Below are positions 34,215 through 43,619 of a stretch of DNA of 64,000 nt, one piece after another. The position numbers were made by a program, and so were the translations under genes. The stretch spans positions 1 through 64,000 of the forward strand of contig NZ_JAUIRR010000003.1 of assembly GCF_030577135.1 (NCBI RefSeq), in the 5' to 3' direction. The notes under the pieces are model-generated. The model saw nothing but the letters and a program-made list of their open reading frames with translations, did no database searches and was not told the origin of the DNA. The first letter of the stretch is position 1. The number at the start of each line of letters is the position of its first letter. Source of the stretch: Sulfurimonas sp. hsl 1-7 (lineage in GTDB: Bacteria; Campylobacterota; Campylobacteria; Campylobacterales; Sulfurimonadaceae).

Positions 34215-36389
34215 TTATACCATTGATAAAGAGATTTTATTCCCTTTAAACTCAATGATTTCTACTGTCACTTTGTCACCTTCATTTAACACATCTTTAA
34301 CATTTTCTACTCTATCTTTAGAGATTTTAGAGATATGTAACAGTCCGTCTGTACCATCTGGAAGTTCAACAAAAGCACCAAAATCAACTATACGCTTTAC
34401 AGTACCTTCATATTTGTCACCAACTTCGTACTTGATTTTTGCTACTTTTGGTTTTGAGACAATAGAGTTGATATGCTCTTTTGCACCTTCAATACCCGCT
34501 TTATTTGTACCTGTAATTTTAACTTTGCCCTCTTTTTTATCTATATCGATAGCAACTTCAAACTTCTCGATAATTTCACGGATAGTTTTTCCTGCCTGAC
34601 CGATAATCTCACCGATAAAACTAGGATCGATATGGAAGAAATCAGTTGTTGGAAGTACACCGTCATTGAACTCGATTTTGCTTTGAGCTTCAAGCATAAT
34701 GTCGATAATGTGAGTACGACCCTCTTTTGCTTGGTAAAGTGCCTCTTTTAAAACTTCCAGTGAGATACCACCAAGTTTTATATCCATCTGCATAGCAGTG
34801 ATTCCGTCTTTTGAACCCGTTACTTTAAAGTCCATATCACCGTCGTGATCTTCAAGTCCCATAATATCTGAAAGAATAGCATACTTGTCACCTTCACTTA
34901 CCATACCCATCGCAATTCCGGCAATAGTATCTGAAGTATCGATATCAGCAGCTTTAAGTGCCATATATCCACCACATACAGTAGCCATTGAACTTGAACC
35001 GTTTGACTCTAGAATCTCAGAAACTAAACGGATAGTTTTTCCGTCTGTGTCTACGATCGGCTCTAACGCACGTTTAGCTAAATTTCCGTGACCGAGTTCA
35101 CGACGCTTTGTTCCCATGATCGGGCTTGCTTCACCAACAGAGAAACCTGGGAAGTTATAGTGCACCATAAAGTTTTCGTTTTGTGTACCTTCATCAGTCA
35201 ATGTTTCAAACATTTGCGCATCTTTTGGCCCACCTAATGTAAGTACTACAAGAGCCTGTGTTTGTCCACGTGTAAACAGACAAGATGCATGAGCGGCAGG
35301 AAGTACGTTTGTATCGATCGTAATTGGTCTTACCTCATTTAAAGCTCTTCCGTCTGCACGCACTTTTTCGTTAAGAATTTGAGAACGAACTTGAAGTTTT
35401 TTTACACTCTCGATTGCAGCTTTTAACTCTGATTCATCCCAATCCTCTTTTGTTTCTAAGATTGATTTTCTTAAGTTTCTAAGAGCTGAAGAACGTTCAG
35501 ATTTTGCCATCTGGTTCATTGCATCTTTAATATCCGTCATATGGTTTTGCTCTACATAACTTACCATCTCTTCATTAAGCGGATTAACATTTAACTGTAA
35601 TGGCATCGCCTCTTTTTGAAATGGTGCAAAACTCTCTTCATATTTGCTGTTTGCTTCAAATAAAACCTCTTGAGTTTTTCCAAGGATTTCAATCAGCTCA
35701 TCTTCTGCAAGAGCATTTGAAAGGTGTGTATCTATCACAACACCGCCCATACCTGCATTGATAGGATCAAGCATAGGCTCGATGCTAGGCTCAACTTCTA
35801 CGTTTTCACTACCGATTGAACGCATCTCAATCATTAAAAGATCCTCTTTTGTCCCTGAAAGGTAAAGATCTAATGTTGAGTTGTTTAACTGTGAAAGTGT
35901 TGGATTTAAAACTAATTCACCGTCAATTTTAGCAGCACGAACAGCACTTACACTTCTGTTAATATCAATATCTGAAACATATAAAGCAGCTGATGCAGCA
36001 TTAAGTGCCAATACTTGTAAATCAGCTTCTTTATCTACACTAAACACCATGATAGTTATCTGTGTCGGATGTCCAAACCCTTTTGGAAATAGAGGACGTA
36101 AACTTCTATCTACGATTCTTGACGTAAGTGTTTCAAAATCACTCGGTTTTGCTTCACGTTTAAAAAAACCTCCAGGGATTTTTCCCGCTGCATACGTTTT
36201 TTCTATATATTGTACAGTAAGTGGTAAAAAGTCTTCACTTACCGTTTCATTCTCTTCAATAACAACTGTTGCCAGTATTACAGTATCTCCAGATTTTAAC
36301 CAAGCAGCACCATTTGCTTGGCGTGCTACATCGTTAAAGCTATATTCTTCTATTTTATTTTTTAATTCTACATTTACATCGTATTTCAT
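34215..36389 (-). CDS. pnp: Polyribonucleotide nucleotidyltransferase
   Basis: PNPase degrades RNA 3' to 5' using phosphate. The 724-residue protein has two RNase PH-like halves, then a KH domain (IGEIIGQAGKTIREIIE, about residues 590-605) and an S1 domain (about 645-724, VDFGAFVELPDGTDGLLHIS). It overlaps the phosphoribosyltransferase gene by four bases. Length and domain order are normal. Confidence 0.97.
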   Translation of the reverse strand: MKYDVNVELKNKIEEYSFNDVARQANGAAWLKSGDTVILATVVIEENETVSEDFLPLTVQYIEKTYAAGKIPGGFFKREAKPSDFETLTSRIVDRSLRPLFPKGFGHPTQITIMVFSVDKEADLQVLALNAASAALYVSDIDINRSVSAVRAAKIDGELVLNPTLSQLNNSTLDLYLSGTKEDLLMIEMRSIGSENVEVEPSIEPMLDPINAGMGGVVIDTHLSNALAEDELIEILGKTQEVLFEANSKYEESFAPFQKEAMPLQLNVNPLNEEMVSYVEQNHMTDIKDAMNQMAKSERSSALRNLRKSILETKEDWDESELKAAIESVKKLQVRSQILNEKVRADGRALNEVRPITIDTNVLPAAHASCLFTRGQTQALVVLTLGGPKDAQMFETLTDEGTQNENFMVHYNFPGFSVGEASPIMGTKRRELGHGNLAKRALEPIVDTDGKTIRLVSEILESNGSSSMATVCGGYMALKAADIDTSDTIAGIAMGMVSEGDKYAILSDIMGLEDHDGDMDFKVTGSKDGITAMQMDIKLGGISLEVLKEALYQAKEGRTHIIDIMLEAQSKIEFNDGVLPTTDFFHIDPSFIGEIIGQAGKTIREIIEKFEVAIDIDKKEGKVKITGTNKAGIEGAKEHINSIVSKPKVAKIKYEVGDKYEGTVKRIVDFGAFVELPDGTDGLLHISKISKDRVENVKDVLNEGDKVTVEIIEFKGNKISLSMV

Positions 36390-37042
36390 TTATTTTCCTC
36401 TAAAATTTTTTCTACAGTTTCGTCATCTACTTTTTCTAATTTTTTATAGTAAAGTCCAGTTTCTACATAATCATCAATTTCATGCAGAAAGAATATATCA
36501 TCTACAAAAGTTTCCAAAGTTTCCAGTACATCACTTGGAATCACAGGGACAGCTATGTAAACTGCTTTTGGAGATTGTGCTAACACCGTCTTTAAAGCAG
36601 TCATCAACTTCGTACCGGTTTCACTTCCTTCATCAATTAAAAGAACTATCTTATCTTTCATAGATGCAAAAGGTCGTCCTTTTCTAAACTTATATATATT
36701 GCTAAGTATACCCTCTTCATGCTTTCTATGTGCTTCACCATAGACATAATCGAGTTTAATTTCAAAAGACTCGATCAGGTTCTCCTGGATAACAATCTCT
36801 TCTGTTTCACTTACACGTGCAACTTCACATTCAGGATTGTTTGGTGCCATAATTGGTTCTAAAAAAAGGATATCTATACGGTTTTTTAGTCTTCCTCTGA
36901 TATAGGTACTTAGCTCTAAACCGCCATGAGATACGGCGATCAATTCCCATCGCTCATCTTTAAGCTTGTTCATAGGGATCACTTCGGTAAGTTTTTTAGC
37001 GGCATCTTGTCTGTTTTGTAATATCTCTTTATACTGTTTCAT
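36386..37042 (-). CDS. Phosphoribosyltransferase-domain protein
   Basis: The 218-residue protein has the PRPP-binding signature IVLLIDEGSETGTKLMTAL (about residues 131-149), which marks type I phosphoribosyltransferases, and an AVSHGGLELS segment near residue 37. The substrate cannot be told. It starts one base after lptD ends and overlaps pnp by four, so it belongs to the purD-rdd-lptD-prt-pnp transcription unit. Confidence 0.8.
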   Translation of the reverse strand: MKQYKEILQNRQDAAKKLTEVIPMNKLKDERWELIAVSHGGLELSTYIRGRLKNRIDILFLEPIMAPNNPECEVARVSETEEIVIQENLIESFEIKLDYVYGEAHRKHEEGILSNIYKFRKGRPFASMKDKIVLLIDEGSETGTKLMTALKTVLAQSPKAVYIAVPVIPSDVLETLETFVDDIFFLHEIDDYVETGLYYKKLEKVDDETVEKILEENK

Positions 37043-37043
37043 T

Positions 37044-39221
37044 TTAATTACTCACTTGCTCTTCTAACTTATACTCTATCAGAGCATTATTTGGATCAGG
37101 TTTCATAAACGGTTTTAACACTACACTTATAAATACATACCTGTCTTTGATCGAAGAAGCATCTCCGTTTGCATCCAAAATAGGTCTTGTATTTTCACTA
37201 TATTTTACACCGAAATCCCAACATCTCTTTTTATACATAAATCCGACTGACGCTGTTTTTACCTGTTTTAGTTCAATATCATAATTATATATTGCAGAAA
37301 AACTGTAATGTCTATTGTAATCATACTCTAATGATGATGTTAAATACTTTGTAAAAGGATCTTCTAGTGTATTTACTTTTGCTATATCATACTTAAATAG
37401 ATGAGATAGGTCTAACTTTAGTCCGTAATCATTATACGTTATAGAGTTGAAAATTTTTGTAAAACGATGCTGTTGATAATTATAAAACATATTATTATAA
37501 AAAGAAAGATGTTTGCTCAATTTATAATCTAATTCATTTTCAAGCTCACCCAGTTTGTCTTTCCCTGTTTCATATGAAAGTTGTTGAGAAAGTCTGTGGT
37601 AAAGAAATTCATTCGCTGCACTATCGAAAAAATATTGTGTAAAGTCTAGGTATGCTTCATTGTCTATTGCATTAATATTATAAAACTCACATCTTGCATC
37701 GTTTTGATTCTCCTCTAGGGAACAAAAATCAGCAACTTCATCATAATAACCTGTTTGCACACTTTGATCAAATCGGTTATATCTTGCAGAAAATCCCATA
37801 ACATGTATGAAATCATCAAACGCTTTTGTGAGTTGCGTAGAAACACTCAAAGTATGATAGTTTCTTAAGAAGTATCCATCTTGATATTCGTAGTTTGGTA
37901 ATGCAGTAGTAGATCCGCGAAATGCAGAGTGCTGCATATAGATATTAGCTTTATATGCAAGGTTCAAATATTCATCAAATAGATCTGTTTGCAGAGTAAC
38001 AGGCAGATTAATATCTGTTTGCACTACACTCGTATCTATTCGTCTATAGATATTTTTACTCTGCCCATCTAAAGAATAAAGGAGATGATCTTTTAAAAAT
38101 GTGTCTAAATAATAATGGTAATGCAGAGTCGGCAGCTGCTGTAGTACATTTGCATTCGTCTCTTGTTCTAAATCTTGATAGTATTTAAAATATGTTGCGA
38201 TATAGTTATCATCAGTATTATAAAAAGCATTGATTCGAGAAAGAACTTGGTTTGACGTTACCTGTGATTGCGCACTGTTTGAAGCGAGGTTAATATACTC
38301 AACATCATTCATATGACTCACATCAACATATAGGCCTGACTGCCCCTCTAGTTCTGTTGCAAACCATTGATTAAGAACGTCACTATTTTCATATTTAAAG
38401 TTCACACCGTAATGTTTATCATTTTTTAAACTGATTAAACTTGAGTTTAAATAAGAATCATACTCTTTAAAGTAACCTAGATTTATCTCACCTTTAGAGG
38501 TTTGAGAGTCAACGAAACGAAATTTTGAGTAAATCCCGTTTCCTCTGTTTGTACGTGCTTGTGGTTTTAGCTCTAAATCCCACCAGTTTTGCTCTGCGAT
38601 ATATATAGGTTGTTCATAATAGAACCCTTCTGTTGAAGAGAGTCCTAGAGAAGGCATTAACAAACCTGTTCTACGTGTTGTATCTAAAGAGTACCCAAAG
38701 TACGGTGTATAAAATATAGGAATATCATAAAAATAGAATCTTGCATTATAGAGGTTCAGCCATTTTGTCTGAGCATTATAATCTGATGAGCTAAATGCCA
38801 TTTTCCAAAGCGGATCAATTGGATTACATCCACTTACCATTCCGCTTTCAACATCTATATCATAATCTTTGGCATACCCGCTTTTACCGCTCATCCATAC
38901 TTCTGAAGAGGTATCTAGCATATAAAACGGTTTAAACTCTTTCTCTTTTTTTGCTAAATTAAGTCTTGCATATTCTCCTAGAAGTTTATAGTTACCTTTG
39001 TAGTTCACTTTTATATTATCAAACAATTCGAGATCAGAAGTATCTCTGTTATATATTGCTCTTTTTGCCGTTAAAAAATAATCTTGATATATAACAGTTA
39101 CACCATTCTCGGCAAATACCGTAGAACCGTTTGTATCCATATGTGAAGCATACACTTCAACCTTCGATGAAGCATAAACCGAAGATAATAAAAGTGTAAA
39201 AAGGAGGAGAGTTTTAAGCAT
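37044..39221 (-). CDS. lptD: LPS-assembly protein LptD
   Basis: LptD is the outer-membrane barrel that inserts lipopolysaccharide into the outer leaflet with LptE. The 725-residue protein has a signal peptide (MLKTLLLFTLLLSSVYA), an N-terminal OstA/LptA-like jellyroll (about residues 20-130) and a long barrel domain with the early PIFYTPYFGYSLDTTRRTG segment typical of the family. It overlaps the RDD gene by eight bases. The Cys pattern differs from that of E. coli. Confidence 0.92.
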   Translation of the reverse strand: MLKTLLLFTLLLSSVYASSKVEVYASHMDTNGSTVFAENGVTVIYQDYFLTAKRAIYNRDTSDLELFDNIKVNYKGNYKLLGEYARLNLAKKEKEFKPFYMLDTSSEVWMSGKSGYAKDYDIDVESGMVSGCNPIDPLWKMAFSSSDYNAQTKWLNLYNARFYFYDIPIFYTPYFGYSLDTTRRTGLLMPSLGLSSTEGFYYEQPIYIAEQNWWDLELKPQARTNRGNGIYSKFRFVDSQTSKGEINLGYFKEYDSYLNSSLISLKNDKHYGVNFKYENSDVLNQWFATELEGQSGLYVDVSHMNDVEYINLASNSAQSQVTSNQVLSRINAFYNTDDNYIATYFKYYQDLEQETNANVLQQLPTLHYHYYLDTFLKDHLLYSLDGQSKNIYRRIDTSVVQTDINLPVTLQTDLFDEYLNLAYKANIYMQHSAFRGSTTALPNYEYQDGYFLRNYHTLSVSTQLTKAFDDFIHVMGFSARYNRFDQSVQTGYYDEVADFCSLEENQNDARCEFYNINAIDNEAYLDFTQYFFDSAANEFLYHRLSQQLSYETGKDKLGELENELDYKLSKHLSFYNNMFYNYQQHRFTKIFNSITYNDYGLKLDLSHLFKYDIAKVNTLEDPFTKYLTSSLEYDYNRHYSFSAIYNYDIELKQVKTASVGFMYKKRCWDFGVKYSENTRPILDANGDASSIKDRYVFISVVLKPFMKPDPNNALIEYKLEEQVSN

Positions 39222-39663
39222 CTATAACCAAAGTTTTTGCAGTTTTATCATGCCATGTCTGGCGAGCCGGGTCCATCATACCCCATAAAAATCCGAGGTA
39301 TAAAAACATCTCACTAATCACTCTAAAAATAGCACGATTAAGTGAACTGAGTACATTAGGATTATCTAATGTTCTAATCTCTATCACTTTAATTTTCATC
39401 ACAAGTTTACCGATAGTTGCACCGTACTGCATTACAAAGAATGCTTGATACACTATCTTCATCATCATAAACTCTAGAACGAACTGGTTTGTCGTATTTA
39501 TCCACTCTTCAATTGTAGTAGCTGCTGCAAAGTTATCGTACAATGCAATTATAAGTAAAAAAGAGAGCAACATCTCATCTATAAAAAAAGCCATCGCCCT
39601 TTTTTTTGTATCGGCTAAAGTTAAACCTTCACGATGTAATGTACTCTCTATATCTTCGTTCAA
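39214..39663 (-). CDS. RDD-family membrane protein
   Basis: The 149-residue protein has three or four hydrophobic segments and the RDD pattern: an early RAMAFFIDEMLLSFLL segment with the conserved Asp, and a later basic region (LNRAIFRVISEMFLYLG) followed by WHDKTAKTLVI. RDD proteins are small membrane proteins of unclear function, sometimes linked to ion transport. It lies between purD and lptD with an eight-base gap and an eight-base overlap. Confidence 0.82.
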   Translation of the reverse strand: MNEDIESTLHREGLTLADTKKRAMAFFIDEMLLSFLLIIALYDNFAAATTIEEWINTTNQFVLEFMMMKIVYQAFFVMQYGATIGKLVMKIKVIEIRTLDNPNVLSSLNRAIFRVISEMFLYLGFLWGMMDPARQTWHDKTAKTLVIDA

Positions 39664-39671
39664 AATATTTC

Positions 39672-40937
39672 CTATAACGCTTGATATGCTATATCTGTTC
39701 TAAATTTTTTCCCGGCAAAATGCACCTGGCCACATCTTAAATATGCTCTGTCTCTAGCTTCTTTGATTGTATCACCAAGACCTATACAAAGTAAAACTCT
39801 TCCACCTGTCGCATAAAGCTTATCATCCTCTTTAGAAACACCTGCAAAAGAGATATGTGTATATTTTTCAATATCTTCATGATGAACATCATCTAAGATA
39901 ATCTCTGCCGGTGTTGAACTTCCGTACGGATAGTTCTCACTAGCCATTACAATACCAACTGCATATTGTTTAGAGAAACTCACCTCAATCTCACCTAAAC
40001 GGTTTGTTGCAGCTTTATAGAACATATCGCTTACACTTGAAGTCATAAGCGGCATTAAAATTTCACATTCAGGATCACCGAAACGTACATTAAACTCTAG
40101 TGTGATAGGCTCACCGTTTACAACCATAATTCCAATGAAAAGTACACCTTCAAAAGGAGCACCTTCAGCTTTCATACCATCAAGTGTCGGGCGGATAATT
40201 CTATCTTTTACTTTTTGGTAGAGAGTTTCGTCTACAAGCGGTGTTGGAGCATATGCACCCATTCCACCCGTGTTTGGACCAGTATCGCCATCACCTATAC
40301 GTTTGTGGTCTTGTGCAGCAGGAAGTAAAATATAGTCATCACCGTCACATACTGCAAACATTGAAAGCTCATATCCGTCTAAGAACTCTTCAACGATAAC
40401 TTTCTTTCCTGCATCACCGAATGCTTTTCCGCTGAGCATCTCACCGATAGTCTTTTTAGCTTCATCATGTGACTGCGCAATAATTACACCCTTACCGCCA
40501 CAAAGCCCGTCAGCTTTTACAACGATAGGTGTACTTAGTGTATCTGTAAATTTATAAAGTTCTTCGATCGAGTCACTCTCAATATAAGCGGCCGTAGGGA
40601 TATTGTACTTCGCTAAGAAGTTTTTCATATAAACTTTAGAACCCTCTAGCTGTGCAGCTTCTTTACTTGGTCCGAAAATTGTCAAACCGTTTGCTTTAAA
40701 AATGTCTACAACACCGTCAACTAGTGGAGCTTCAGGTCCAACAATTGTAAGTTCTATTTCATTGGCTTTTGCCCATGATGCAAGTTCATTATAATCTTTA
40801 ATATCGATATTTGTACCAAGTTTATCTGTTGCACCGTTTCCAGGTTGAAAGAACAATTCATGCCCGGCATTTTCATTATCAATTGCCAAACCTATAGAAT
40901 ACTCACGACCACCAGAACCTAAAATCAAAATTTTCAT
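39672..40937 (-). CDS. purD: Phosphoribosylamine-glycine ligase PurD
   Basis: PurD joins glycine to phosphoribosylamine in purine synthesis using ATP. The 421-residue protein starts with the Rossmann segment [16 protein letters not shown] and contains the ATP-grasp region ([20 protein letters not shown], then GGMGAYAP). It follows the 6S-like RNA gene, which lies about 150 bases upstream on the same strand. This linkage is known in epsilonproteobacteria. Confidence 0.96.
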   Translation of the reverse strand: MKILILGSGGREYSIGLAIDNENAGHELFFQPGNGATDKLGTNIDIKDYNELASWAKANEIELTIVGPEAPLVDGVVDIFKANGLTIFGPSKEAAQLEGSKVYMKNFLAKYNIPTAAYIESDSIEELYKFTDTLSTPIVVKADGLCGGKGVIIAQSHDEAKKTIGEMLSGKAFGDAGKKVIVEEFLDGYELSMFAVCDGDDYILLPAAQDHKRIGDGDTGPNTGGMGAYAPTPLVDETLYQKVKDRIIRPTLDGMKAEGAPFEGVLFIGIMVVNGEPITLEFNVRFGDPECEILMPLMTSSVSDMFYKAATNRLGEIEVSFSKQYAVGIVMASENYPYGSSTPAEIILDDVHHEDIEKYTHISFAGVSKEDDKLYATGGRVLLCIGLGDTIKEARDRAYLRCGQVHFAGKKFRTDIAYQAL

Positions 40938-41022
40938 TCACTTCTCCACTAAAAAATATAATGAACCTAGCTGTTTGCTAAACTCAGTATATTTTTCTTC
41001 TTTTATAATTTGAGGGGATTGT

Positions 41023-41038
41023 AAGGACTTAAGTCCTT
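41023..41038. repeat. Perfect 16-base palindrome between the 6S RNA and purD
   Basis: AAGGACTTAAGTCCTT is fully self-complementary. It lies in the spacer between the 6S RNA and purD. It could be a hairpin in the purD leader, a weak terminator of the 6S transcript or a protein-binding site. No U-tract follows on the minus strand. Confidence 0.4.
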
Positions 41039-41060
41039 GCCTCTAATAACAGGCTTTGTC

Positions 41061-41084
41061 ACTATTTAGCTCTCACCAAATAGT
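41061..41084 (-). other. 3' flanking hairpin of the 6S RNA gene
   Basis: ACTATTT and AAATAGT form a 7-bp stem with a ten-base loop, directly touching the closing stem of the 6S RNA. It may be part of the precursor and removed in 3' processing. Confidence 0.45.
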
Positions 41085-41280
41085 AGCCCAGATGGCCGTC
41101 ACACTAATGGCTTTGGTTCTAGAAAGCCTAATTTGTGTGAAGGGAGACCCGTTTTAGGCGGCAATTTCTCGGCAGAGTTAACATACCTCAAACAAAACCA
41201 CCGACACACAACAGGTCTACAGGTTCACGATATGAATATGTAGAACCCTCATATATGTGCTGGCACGAGCCATCCAGACT
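41085..41280 (-). ncRNA. ssrS: 6S RNA (SsrS), the epsilonproteobacterial purD-associated form
   Basis: On the minus strand, AGUCUGGAUGGC at the 5' end pairs with GCCAUCUGGGCU at the 3' end over 12 bases, closing a 196-base rod-like RNA. Inside is a hairpin around GGUUCUACA, then a segment (CGAGAA followed by GCCUAAAAC, and GAACCAAAGCC) resembling the arm after the central bubble of 6S RNA. A TATAAT (41290-41295) lies ten bases upstream. A hairpin (41061-41084) immediately follows the 3' end. 6S RNA holds sigma-70 RNA polymerase in stationary phase. Size and the known purD linkage support the call. Confidence 0.85.
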
Positions 41281-41289
41281 ATTAATAAT

Positions 41290-41295
41290 ATTATA
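41290..41295 (-). promoter_or_regulatory. -10 box of the 6S RNA promoter
   Basis: A perfect TATAAT on the minus strand lies about ten bases before the predicted 5' end of the RNA at 41280, in the short spacer after hemD. No clear -35 is visible, as is usual in this group. Confidence 0.6.
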
Positions 41296-41323
41296 CAAAA
41301 AATTAGTTGATTTTTCTTTGAAA

Positions 41324-41959
41324 CTAGAGTGTTTTTGCTATTTTGACACAACTCTCAATAGTTGTTTCACCGGAGATCACAAAGTTAACATTTTTTGGTA
41401 AAGATTTTGCCGTTGTTTTCCCTATTACTACCACTTTTTGGGTTTGTTTTATCTGATTATTTTGCAAAAAACATTTTACACTTGAGGGGGATGTAAAAAT
41501 GAGTATTCCATCCTCTTCTACTTGGGGCGTTTTAATCTCTTTGGAACAGGAGGTTTCATACACAATAGCTTCATCTATTATGTATCCATCGTTTTTAGAG
41601 TTCTCAACAAAATTCGATGCCACCTCTTTTGCTCTGAGATACAACCATTTTGTATCTTGTGGATATCTTTGAATAACCTGTATTAAATTATCCCCGTAAC
41701 CACTTCCAAGCTCTAAAACTTTTCCCCCTAATTCTTGATAACTTTTTGCACTTTGCAAAGAGACACATAAAGCAGGGAGTTTTATATAACTTTCTCGTTC
41801 ATACCCCTCAAGAGCCTTGGCAACTTGTTTTGATGTAATAATTAAATAATCGTAGTTCGAAAAATCGATTGAAGGTGTAAAAAGTGTTGTATCTAAAGAG
41901 TTTATATGGATAGTATCGGGATATGAAGATGTAGAAAAAAGGTAGATATTTTTAGACAT
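41324..41959 (-). CDS. hemD: Uroporphyrinogen-III synthase
   Basis: HemD closes and inverts ring D of the linear tetrapyrrole to give uroporphyrinogen III for heme and siroheme. The 211-residue protein is weakly conserved like the rest of its family but shows the LYLRAKEV and ILIFTSPSSVKCFL segments and the VVIGKTTAKSL region. It follows guaA by 18 bases and ends just before the 6S promoter. Confidence 0.8.
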   Translation of the reverse strand: MSKNIYLFSTSSYPDTIHINSLDTTLFTPSIDFSNYDYLIITSKQVAKALEGYERESYIKLPALCVSLQSAKSYQELGGKVLELGSGYGDNLIQVIQRYPQDTKWLYLRAKEVASNFVENSKNDGYIIDEAIVYETSCSKEIKTPQVEEDGILIFTSPSSVKCFLQNNQIKQTQKVVVIGKTTAKSLPKNVNFVISGETTIESCVKIAKTL

Positions 41960-41977
41960 AAGAGAAAGCCTTTTGGC

Positions 41978-43528
41978 TTACTCCCATTCGATAGTAGCCG
42001 GCGGCTTACTACTAATGTCATATACAACTCTATTAATACCGTCAACTTCGTTGATAATTCTTCTAGAGATTCTCTCTAGTAAGTCATGCGGCAAGTGCGC
42101 AAATGTTGCTGTCATACCGTCAACCGCTTCAACTACACGTACACAAATAGTGTTGTCATAAGTTCTGTTATCACCCATAACACCAACAGATTTTACGTTT
42201 AGTAAAACTGTAAATGCTTGCCAAGTTCTTGTGTAGTAACCGCTTGCTTTAAGCTCGTCTAACATAATTACGTCAGCTTCACGAAGCAGATCAAGATCAG
42301 CTTGGTTAACATCACCCATAATACGGATTGCAAGACCTGGACCAGGGAATGGATGACGGTTAATCATAGACTCAGGAAGACCTAACTCTAAACCGATTTT
42401 ACGAACTTCATCTTTGAAAAGTTCACGTAAAGGCTCAATCAGTTCAAAATCCATCCAATCAGGAAGACCACCAACATTATGGTGAGACTTAATAACTTCA
42501 GATGGTCCGTTTACAGAGATAGACTCGATAACGTCAGGGTAAAGTGTCCCTTGCGCTAAGAATTTAATACCGTCATGTTTTTTTGCTTCTTGCTCAAATA
42601 CTTCAATGAAAGTATGACCGATAATTTTACGTTTTTGCTCAGGATCAGAGATACCGGCAAGACGACCTAAAAATAGATCAGCTGCATCTGCAACTACTAA
42701 AGGAGCTTTAAGATTTACTTTAAAGATCTGTTCAACTTGCTCACGCTCACCTTTACGTAAAAGACCGTTGTCAACAAATACAGGGATAAGTTGATCACCA
42801 ATCGCTTCGTAAAGCATTGCAGCAACAACTGAACTATCAACTCCACCACTTAAACCACAAAGAACTTTACCGTCACCAACTTTTTCTTTGATGATTCTGA
42901 TTTGCTCTTTTAAGAAGTGTTCCATTTTCCACTTCTCATCAACACCACAAATCTTCTTTGCGAAGTTACGAAGCATTAAGTAACCCTCTTCCGAGTGTTG
43001 TACTTCTGGGTGGAATTGCATTGCATATACATTTCTTTCTTCATTTGCGATAGCTGCAAATGGAGAATTTGCTGAAGTTGCGATCACTTCAAAACCTGCA
43101 GGAAGTTCATCAACTCTGTCAGAGTGAGACATCCATACAATACGGTCATTGTCACAATCTTCAAAAAGTTTTGATGCATTTGTTTCGTAATTATTGATAC
43201 TTAATTCTGCTTTTCCATATTCATGGTGATCAGAACGGATAACACTTCCACCGAAGTCAACAGCAATTCTTTGCATACCATAACAGATACCAAGAACAGG
43301 GATACCCATTTCGTATACACCTTGATCTACTTCATAAGCATCTTTGTTATAAACTGAAGATGGACCACCTGAAAGAATTACACCTTTAGGATTTTTTGCT
43401 TTAATATCTTCTACCTTTGTATGGTAAGGAAGAATTTCACAATAGATTTGATCTTCACGAAGACGGCGAGCTATAAGCTGAGTATATTGAGAACCAAAGT
43501 CCAATACAATAATGCTAACATTTGTCAT
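41978..43528 (-). CDS. guaA: GMP synthase (glutamine-hydrolysing)
   Basis: GuaA converts XMP to GMP with glutamine nitrogen. The 516-residue protein has an N-terminal class I amidotransferase domain with Cys82 in GICYGMQ and a His-Glu pair later, an ATP-pyrophosphatase domain with the SGGVDSSV loop (about residue 230), and the C-terminal dimer domain ending [18 protein letters not shown]. Length is normal. Confidence 0.97.
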   Translation of the reverse strand: MTNVSIIVLDFGSQYTQLIARRLREDQIYCEILPYHTKVEDIKAKNPKGVILSGGPSSVYNKDAYEVDQGVYEMGIPVLGICYGMQRIAVDFGGSVIRSDHHEYGKAELSINNYETNASKLFEDCDNDRIVWMSHSDRVDELPAGFEVIATSANSPFAAIANEERNVYAMQFHPEVQHSEEGYLMLRNFAKKICGVDEKWKMEHFLKEQIRIIKEKVGDGKVLCGLSGGVDSSVVAAMLYEAIGDQLIPVFVDNGLLRKGEREQVEQIFKVNLKAPLVVADAADLFLGRLAGISDPEQKRKIIGHTFIEVFEQEAKKHDGIKFLAQGTLYPDVIESISVNGPSEVIKSHHNVGGLPDWMDFELIEPLRELFKDEVRKIGLELGLPESMINRHPFPGPGLAIRIMGDVNQADLDLLREADVIMLDELKASGYYTRTWQAFTVLLNVKSVGVMGDNRTYDNTICVRVVEAVDGMTATFAHLPHDLLERISRRIINEVDGINRVVYDISSKPPATIEWE

Positions 43529-43619
43529 TAAAATGCCTTTAAAGATAATTAATTGTGAAAGGATACTATAAAAAAGATTAAGATTTGATGAGTAAAAAAA
43601 GTGAAGTAGTTATTGAGGC

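Noticed and set aside
34037-34255. 72-codon minus-strand frame after pnp
   Set aside because: It begins inside the pnp coding end in another frame and runs straight through the pnp terminator hairpin; no ribosome site and no recognisable domain.
35881-36663. 260-codon plus-strand frame opposite pnp and the phosphoribosyltransferase
   Set aside because: It is fully antisense to two well-identified genes and its composition is that of a reverse-strand shadow (Ser/Ile/Thr-rich).
41085-41280. RNase P RNA or tmRNA
   Set aside because: The GGAAAGUCCGGGC core of RNase P RNA and the tRNA-like ends of tmRNA are absent; size, end helix and purD linkage fit 6S RNA instead.
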